In this document: piece after piece, positions 1-3,973 of the stretch
Position numbering within the stretch: position 1 is the stretch's first letter
Layout: every line of letters begins with the position of its first letter
DNA from: Treponema sp.
GTDB taxonomy: Bacteria > Spirochaetota > Spirochaetia > Treponematales > Breznakiellaceae
DNA length: 6,558 bases
NCBI GenBank assembly: GCA_031278755.1
Contig: JAITJV010000213.1
Span: 1-6,558, forward strand
Reading direction: 5' to 3'
Translations under genes and position numbers: made by a program
The notes under the pieces: generated by a model
Databases searched by the model: none
Seen by the model: the letters and a program-made list of their open reading frames with translations, nothing else
What the model was told of the DNA's origin: nothing

Positions 1-315
1 TATTCGGAAAACGCCGAATACGCCAAAAGGTCCCTCGATCTTAACCTGTACTTTTCCTTTGCGGGAAACCTGACCTACCGGAACGCCCGGAATCTGCACG
101 AAACCGTCGGAGTGCTGCCCGTAGACCGCATCCTCATTGAATCGGAAAGCCCGTTCATGGTACCTGCCGACTACCGCGGCAAGCGTAACATGCCGAAGTA
201 CCTTCCGTTGACGGCGTCCTTTCTGGCCGACATGCTGGAAATGGATCTGGAAGAACTCGCGGCCCAGCTCTGGGAAAACTCGAATAAATTTTTTGCCCTG
301 GACCCGGAGACCTGA
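1..315 (+). CDS. TatD-family metal-dependent hydrolase (DNase), C-terminal part only
   Basis: The 3' end of a gene whose start lies left of the window: 104 codons in frame 1, then TGA at 313-315. TatD proteins are cytoplasmic TIM-barrel metallo-hydrolases, several with 3'-5' exonuclease or DNA-repair activity. The family's last third is recognisable: YFSFAGNLTYRNA (window residues 17-29, matching the usual G-x-S-G-x-x-T segment), the strand and loop VDRILIESESPFMVP (41-55, equivalent to the usual R-L-L-x-E-T-D-A-P-Y-L-x-P), then RGKRNMPKYL (59-68, usually RG-x-x-N-x-P-x-Y), and a final helix with E-x-x-A-x-x-x-x-x-N-x-x-x-F. The normally conserved metal-ligand Asp of ETDAP is Glu here (ESESP). 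The N-terminal HxH motif is outside the window, so the paralogue cannot be named. It converges on the next gene with 6 bp between stop codons. Family call firm; biochemical activity uncertain. Confidence 0.88.
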   Translation, partial: YSENAEYAKRSLDLNLYFSFAGNLTYRNARNLHETVGVLPVDRILIESESPFMVPADYRGKRNMPKYLPLTASFLADMLEMDLEELAAQLWENSNKFFALDPET

Positions 316-321
316 AAGAAG

Positions 322-1125
322 TTACTCCGCGCCGGCAAGTTTCTTCTTGACTTCTTCGAGCCGTTTTGAAAGTGAATCTATGGTCCGCTCCAGCCTGAGT
401 TTTTCCTTCTCAAGCCGGAGCACCGGATCTTCATCCTCCGCTTTTGATCGGAGCGCCATCTTTACCGTGTCGGGGCTTTTGCCCTTGAGCAGTAATTTTT
501 CCGCAGCTTCCCTGTCGTCTTCGTTTTTTATTCCGGCAAGGAAGCGCATATTGTCGGCCCCCACCGCGGGATCAAGATCGTACTCGTGCATCTTTATCGC
601 CATGTTTGCGGCAGTACGCGGTATGCAGAGCACTCTGTCAACATAGTCCTCAAAGCGGACGCCGAGGCCGGCGCAGAGATTGTGGGCCTTGAGAAGCTCT
701 CTGCCCATTTCTTTGACGATGGCGCCGTTTTCCAAAAGGAATTTTTTCCGTATGACTTCGGTTAACTCGGCAAGTTCAGGCGACCCCTGAAACACATCGC
801 TGTAAATTTTTTTCGCTTCGGCCTTTTCCAGAAGCGCGTGAAAGATTGCCCAGAATTCCGACGTATGCGCCCGCGGGGAAAGCGTGCCGCCCCGTGAGCA
901 CGCGTGCAGATGATGGGCGTATTCATGTATGGCTGTGTAAAGGAGCAGGTTTTCGTTCTGTTTTCCCTGAGCGGTAAAATTCCTGTTGTGTATAATGATC
1001 TCGCGGCTGTCGGGCTTATAAAGCCCGTTTACTTTCCTGCTTTCTTTGCCGGAAAAAACAAGTGAAAATTCCAGCGGCGCGTCTTCTATGGCAAGCAGTT
1101 TTGCCTTTACCTGATCCTGATTCAT
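322..1125 (-). CDS. Putative zinc metallopeptidase (HExxH...H, SprT/YgjP-like) with C-terminal coiled coil
   Basis: A 267-aa cytoplasmic protein with no signal peptide or membrane segment. Residues 67-71 are HEYAH, a zincin HExxH motif in a hydrophobic helix (LLLYTAIHEYAHHLHAC). A third likely ligand, His87, follows in HTSEFW (87-92). HExxH, a short gap, then H-x-x-x-F-W recalls the SprT, WSS1/WLM and YgjP (DUF45) zinc peptidases, in which Glu68 would be catalytic. A beta strand (REIIIHNRNF, 41-50) precedes the helix, as expected for that fold. The last 35 residues are Leu/Lys/Glu/Arg heptad-like (about 233-263), probably a coiled coil. The middle (about 115-225) is helical and unrecognised; it contains RNA/DNA-friendly basic patches but no clear motif. 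It lies 18 bp after rsmE on the same strand, so the two are probably co-transcribed. Upstream, AGGG 4 nt before ATG is at best a weak ribosome site. Substrate unknown. The motif is seen; the family resemblance is by pattern only. Confidence 0.72.
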   Translation of the reverse strand: MNQDQVKAKLLAIEDAPLEFSLVFSGKESRKVNGLYKPDSREIIIHNRNFTAQGKQNENLLLYTAIHEYAHHLHACSRGGTLSPRAHTSEFWAIFHALLEKAEAKKIYSDVFQGSPELAELTEVIRKKFLLENGAIVKEMGRELLKAHNLCAGLGVRFEDYVDRVLCIPRTAANMAIKMHEYDLDPAVGADNMRFLAGIKNEDDREAAEKLLLKGKSPDTVKMALRSKAEDEDPVLRLEKEKLRLERTIDSLSKRLEEVKKKLAGAE

Positions 1126-1143
1126 AAAACCCTGTTGATTCTC

Positions 1144-1929
1144 TCACATCGCTCCGATTTTTTCCATCGCCAATACCGCCGCGGCGACACAGGCCGTTTC
1201 GGTCCGCAGGGCCCGTTCCCCCAAAGACAGCCGGAGGAAGCCTGAGTCCTCAAGCAGTTTGCGTTCGCGGTCGGACCAGCCCCGCTCAGGCCCTATCGCC
1301 AGCACTACCGGCCGCTTTGTGGGGGTAAGGCGCGACACGGCCCCTTCAGGCCGTACATTGTCTGCGGCTATGAGGAGGGGAACGGTACGGGGACCCGGAG
1401 CGCCCGGATGAGCGATCCTGTCCGGAGCGTTCCGTCCGCCGTCATTGTCCCAGGGCCGCCCGGCAAGCCATTCATCAAATGAAACAAAAACGGAAAACAG
1501 CGGAACGGTAGTGTCGCGGGACTGAGCCGCGCCTTCAACAAGAGCCGCCCTGGCGCCTCCGTCTTTAAGGAGATTTGTATCGCGGTAGCTTTTTTCGCCG
1601 AGATCCGCGCCGAAAAGATCAATGGCGCAGACGCCAAGGCTTGAAAGATCCCGAAGGAGCCTCCGCAGTTGAATGGGCCGCGGAAAGCCGACAGCGGCGC
1701 GCACAGGCAGCCTTTCCGGCGCAGGTTCGTCAATACGCAGGGAAAACCGCACCGATCCGTCAAGGTTTATTTTTTCGATGCGCCCCTTGCCCCGGCCGCC
1801 TCCCAGAATTCCCGCGTCAAAATTTTCCCCGGCCTTTTTATGCAGAACCTTGATAAGATGAACCGTCCGTTCATCCCGCCGCGGAAGGGCCTTCCCCAGT
1901 TCGTGTTCCTCAATCAGGATAAGGTTCAT
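1144..1929 (-). CDS. rsmE: 16S rRNA (uracil-1498-N3)-methyltransferase RsmE
   Basis: RsmE methylates N3 of U1498 in helix 44 of 16S rRNA using S-adenosylmethionine, acting on assembled 30S subunits. This 261-aa protein is slightly longer than the usual 240-250. The N-terminal PUA-like domain includes HLIKVLHKKAGE (24-35) and a Gly/Lys/Arg-rich turn (GGGRGKGRI, 43-51). The C-terminal SPOUT (trefoil-knot) domain has a region typically involved in RNA contact, EGAAQSRDTTVP (132-143), then AIGPERGWSDRER (211-223) and the knot loop SLGERALRTETA (235-246), the family signature for SAM binding. IGPERG replaces the commoner IGPEGG, and residues about 158-182 form a Gly/Pro/Arg-rich insertion, probably a surface loop. 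It lies 58 bp after pheT and 18 bp before the metallopeptidase gene. The chosen ATG gives a normal N-terminus (MNLILIEEHEL). No Shine-Dalgarno sequence precedes it; see the promoter-like sequence there. Confidence 0.93.
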   Translation of the reverse strand: MNLILIEEHELGKALPRRDERTVHLIKVLHKKAGENFDAGILGGGRGKGRIEKINLDGSVRFSLRIDEPAPERLPVRAAVGFPRPIQLRRLLRDLSSLGVCAIDLFGADLGEKSYRDTNLLKDGGARAALVEGAAQSRDTTVPLFSVFVSFDEWLAGRPWDNDGGRNAPDRIAHPGAPGPRTVPLLIAADNVRPEGAVSRLTPTKRPVVLAIGPERGWSDRERKLLEDSGFLRLSLGERALRTETACVAAAVLAMEKIGAM

Positions 1930-1937
1930 GCTACCGT

Positions 1938-1964
1938 TTTATACCATAAACGGCTCTGTGTGAA
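1938..1964 (-). promoter_or_regulatory. Possible extended -10 promoter for rsmE, near-leaderless
   Basis: Read on the minus strand, TGGTATAAA forms an extended -10 (TGn plus TATAAA, hexamer at 1943-1938). A TTCACA -35-like hexamer lies at 1964-1959, but only 15 bp away, which is short. The hexamer ends 8 nt before the rsmE ATG, so transcription would begin at or within about 2 nt of the start codon. This fits the absence of a Shine-Dalgarno sequence. The -10 sits inside a 6-bp inverted repeat (CCGTTT at 1934-1939 and AAACGG at 1948-1953, 8-nt loop), which could be an operator or chance. Sequence pattern only. Confidence 0.35.
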
Positions 1965-1968
1965 GCAG

Positions 1969-1987
1969 AAAAAATCCCCGGCCGGGA
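1969..1987 (-). terminator. Weak intrinsic terminator-like hairpin after pheT
   Basis: Immediately after the pheT stop codon (minus strand) the palindrome CCCGGCCGGG (1986-1977) is followed by GA and six T residues (1974-1969). The realistic hairpin is CCC/GGG with a GGCC loop, perhaps extended by one G-U pair, so the stem is short and termination would be partial at most. Its position directly after the stop, with a U-tract, is right for a rho-independent terminator that separates pheT from rsmE. Confidence 0.35.
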
Positions 1988-3745
1988 CTATTCAATAAGC
2001 GCGTCAAGATCTATTTCACCTGCCGCACAGGGAACGGTGATGCCCCAGTTTTCAAGGATCCCGGGGTGTATTTCGCCGAATACGCCTGCGGGTTTTCCCC
2101 TGAAAATAACGGCCGCCGCCCGCCCCGGAATAAAGCGGGAATCGCCGGATTCTTCCGTTTCGTATTCGCGCGAGAGATAATAGAAAAGCGTTTGAAGCTG
2201 CCCCGCCGCGGCGTTAAAACCTGTGTCCCTGTCGGCATGGAGAAAACCGAGGTACTGCCGCGTCAGCGTCCCGTAATTCTCGGATACGCTGCGGCGGACA
2301 ATTTTTCCCGTTTCAAAAATCCGGTGCGGATATGCGGCGTGGCCCGAAACGGATTCGCTTGCCAGAAGGGACGCCAGAACCGAATCCCGCACGTATTCGT
2401 AATTTTCGGTCATGGGGTTGGAAATGCGGATGATATGCTCCCCGTTCCCGCGCATGTTTTCAACAAGATCTTTCCACGAACCCAAATAGTTGTAGATCAT
2501 CTCCTGATAGCCAAGGCCCGCCATGACGCCCTTGACCCTGCGGCTGAAAAGGGTGATGGGGGTAAGCCGGCCGACGGTAAAATCCCTCGGGCGCACAGGC
2601 TTAAAGGTTGAAAGCCCGCGGCCTGTCATTATATCTTCCATTACATCGGCGGCGTGGAGAAAGTCATTTCTGTATTCGGGGGGAAACGCCAGCACGCCGT
2701 CGGTTTCTTCGGCGCTTTCCCGTTCCGCGGAGCGGGCCTTTTCGGCCCTTACGCCCATTCTTGCGAGGGCCGCCGTACATTGCCCCTGATCCATCTTTTC
2801 ACCAAGAAATTTTTCCACCCGCGCAAGGGAGCAAAATACGGGCTCCTGGAAGTAATAGGGAGTAACGCAGGTTTTGCCGAACGAAGTTTCGTACTCATAG
2901 GCAATTTCCACAGGCTCTATGGTAAAACCATTATCGGCAAGATCGCACGCCACGATGGACGCAGCCAGCGTGACAGATGCCTGATCGGTTCCGGTGAGCT
3001 CAACGAAAAGATCGCGGTCCCCCACCTGCACCGCCCCAAGGTCCGCGGAATTGATGATGGGCGGATAAGAGAGGACGGCGCCTGTTGAATCGGTAAGCAG
3101 CGGATGAAGGGGCTCGTGTTCCTGAATAAAGGCGTATTCTTTTCCCTTTGGATGGTACTTGAGTATATCGCGGAGGCTAAGGGGCGTTTCCCACTGGAGA
3201 GGCACAAAGGAAACCGAATCGGGATCAACCGCCTTATAGATGATGGGCCACTTGATGACGGCGGTGCGGTACAGTCCCATGGAAATGGTGCGCCGCTTGC
3301 GGCCGAAATTCCAGGCAAGTTTTTCCTGTGTCTGGATCATGTCCCTCAGCATAGGATCGGAAACCGCCTTGCCCGACGCCACAAACCCCACAAGGAAAGG
3401 CCGCACCTGTTTGACGCTTTTTTCCACCAACACCCGGTATGTGGTTTTCTGAAGTTTTCCCGGTGAGGAAAAAAAGGGATAGGAAGGAATTCCCCCGCCG
3501 TTGTAGATATTAAGCTGCCTGGCGCATCCGGCAGTGCCCCAGAGATCAGGCCTGTTGGTATCGTTGAGTTCTATCTTAAGAATACGCTCCGAAACGGGAA
3601 GACTTTTATCGCTGTCCTCGTCAAGCTCCGCCTTTGCGCAGGTCAGGGCTTCCTCGAATTCCTCCCTGGTTTTCCAGCGGCTTTTCCCGTCCGTAGAGCC
3701 CGCGAGGGCATAAAAAACTTCTTCGTTTACTTCGATCTTTGGCAT
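1988..3745 (-). CDS. pheT: Phenylalanine--tRNA ligase beta subunit, archaeal/eukaryotic type
   Basis: The beta chain of the cytoplasmic alpha2-beta2 enzyme that charges tRNA-Phe; it carries the B3/4 editing domain that hydrolyses mischarged Tyr-tRNA. The 585-aa length, an N-terminus of [16 protein letters not shown] and the lack of an N-terminal tRNA-binding (EMAP-like) domain and C-terminal anticodon-binding domain mark the archaeal/eukaryotic type. The B3/4 domain covers about 115-260, with [17 protein letters not shown] (136-152), MGLYR (156-160) and [14 protein letters not shown] (170-183). B5 covers about 303-380: EKFLGEKM, then [19 protein letters not shown] (354-372), whose Asp361, His364, Asp367, Glu370 and Asp371 match the conserved acidic set. 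The catalytic-like domain follows ([19 protein letters not shown], 443-461). A start 25 codons upstream at 3820 is in frame, but its extension is non-conserved in character; MPKIEV is the family N-terminus. The partner pheS is not in the window. No Shine-Dalgarno sequence is visible. Confidence 0.95.
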   Translation of the reverse strand: MPKIEVNEEVFYALAGSTDGKSRWKTREEFEEALTCAKAELDEDSDKSLPVSERILKIELNDTNRPDLWGTAGCARQLNIYNGGGIPSYPFFSSPGKLQKTTYRVLVEKSVKQVRPFLVGFVASGKAVSDPMLRDMIQTQEKLAWNFGRKRRTISMGLYRTAVIKWPIIYKAVDPDSVSFVPLQWETPLSLRDILKYHPKGKEYAFIQEHEPLHPLLTDSTGAVLSYPPIINSADLGAVQVGDRDLFVELTGTDQASVTLAASIVACDLADNGFTIEPVEIAYEYETSFGKTCVTPYYFQEPVFCSLARVEKFLGEKMDQGQCTAALARMGVRAEKARSAERESAEETDGVLAFPPEYRNDFLHAADVMEDIMTGRGLSTFKPVRPRDFTVGRLTPITLFSRRVKGVMAGLGYQEMIYNYLGSWKDLVENMRGNGEHIIRISNPMTENYEYVRDSVLASLLASESVSGHAAYPHRIFETGKIVRRSVSENYGTLTRQYLGFLHADRDTGFNAAAGQLQTLFYYLSREYETEESGDSRFIPGRAAAVIFRGKPAGVFGEIHPGILENWGITVPCAAGEIDLDALIE

Positions 3746-3751
3746 AAAGCA

Positions 3752-3781
3752 ATGATACACGGAAAAAAGGATTTTTGGCAA
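3752..3781 (-). promoter_or_regulatory. Possible sigma-70 promoter for pheT, leaderless geometry
   Basis: On the minus strand, TTGCCA (3781-3776) and TATCAT (3757-3752) are separated by 18 bp. Six nucleotides lie between the -10 hexamer and the ATG at 3745, so the expected start of transcription is the A of the start codon. This matches the lack of a Shine-Dalgarno sequence before MPKIEV. If the in-frame ATG at 3820 were the true start, this element would lie inside the gene and be meaningless. Pattern-based only. Confidence 0.4.
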
Positions 3782-3844
3782 TACGGATTCAAAACGCGCC
3801 CGGATCCGGCGGAGGCTCATTTCCGGGAAAAGGATCCGTATGCA

Positions 3845-3873
3845 TTGACAAATTTATCCTGAAATGTTAATAT
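3845..3873 (+). promoter_or_regulatory. Near-consensus sigma-70 promoter of the large orphan gene
   Basis: TTGACA (3845-3850, perfect -35) and TAATAT (3868-3873, a good -10) are separated by exactly 17 bp. Transcription should start near A3880, giving an untranslated leader of about 94 nt before the ATG at 3974. This is by far the best promoter match in the window, and it points away from pheT. A TACCGTT half-site overlaps the end of the -10 and reaches the start site, where a bound protein could block polymerase. Confidence 0.75.
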
Positions 3874-3950
3874 ACCGTTAGAAGCCAGAAGTGCAAACGG
3901 TACTTCATCCTTTTTAACAGGACTTCCCGGTTCAACACAGAAACGGTACT
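3873..3950 (+). repeat. Direct repeat AAACGGTACT plus an inverted half-site (candidate operator or leader element)
   Basis: The 10-mer AAACGGTACT occurs exactly at 3895-3904 and 3941-3950, both within the leader of the large orphan gene. The core AACGGTA (3896-3902 and 3942-3948) appears inverted as TACCGTT at 3873-3879, overlapping the -10 and predicted transcription start. The three core centres lie 23 and 46 bp apart. A transcription-factor site with two or three half-sites is the simplest reading. The repeats are seen; the function is inferred. The 7-mer core alone also occurs elsewhere in the window, including inside rsmE and just before its ATG, so only the 10-mer repeat and its placement are notable. 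Confidence 0.5.
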
Positions 3951-3963
3951 CCAATTCTCTTTT

Positions 3964-3969
3964 GGAGGT
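3964..3969 (+). promoter_or_regulatory. Strong Shine-Dalgarno sequence fixing the start of the large orphan gene
   Basis: GGAGGT lies 4 nt before the ATG at 3974. It is the only strong ribosome-binding site in the window and decides the start of the long open frame. It contrasts with pheT and rsmE, which have none. Confidence 0.8.
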
Positions 3970-3973
3970 GGTA

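Noticed and set aside
316..356. 7-bp inverted repeat (AAGAAGT at 316-322 and ACTTCTT at 350-356) at the convergent gene ends as a terminator
   Set aside because: The stem is AT-rich, the loop is 27 nt, there is no T-tract after it, and it overlaps the 3' coding end of the peptidase gene.
293..646. Ser/Phe-rich open frame on the + strand
   Set aside because: It lies antisense to the metallopeptidase gene's coiled-coil region; its Ser/Arg-rich composition is what the reverse complement of Lys/Glu/Leu codons produces.
1368..1998. Open frames on both strands overlapping rsmE
   Set aside because: They are shadows of the RsmE reading frame in high-GC DNA and contain no recognisable domain.
2066..3466. 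Several + strand open frames of 70-181 codons
   Set aside because: All lie antisense to pheT, which has unmistakable family motifs along its whole length; none has a convincing ribosome site or protein-like composition.
3746..3820. pheT start at 3820, adding 25 residues
   Set aside because: The extension lacks a ribosome site and is not like the family N-terminus, whereas MPKIEV at 3745 is.
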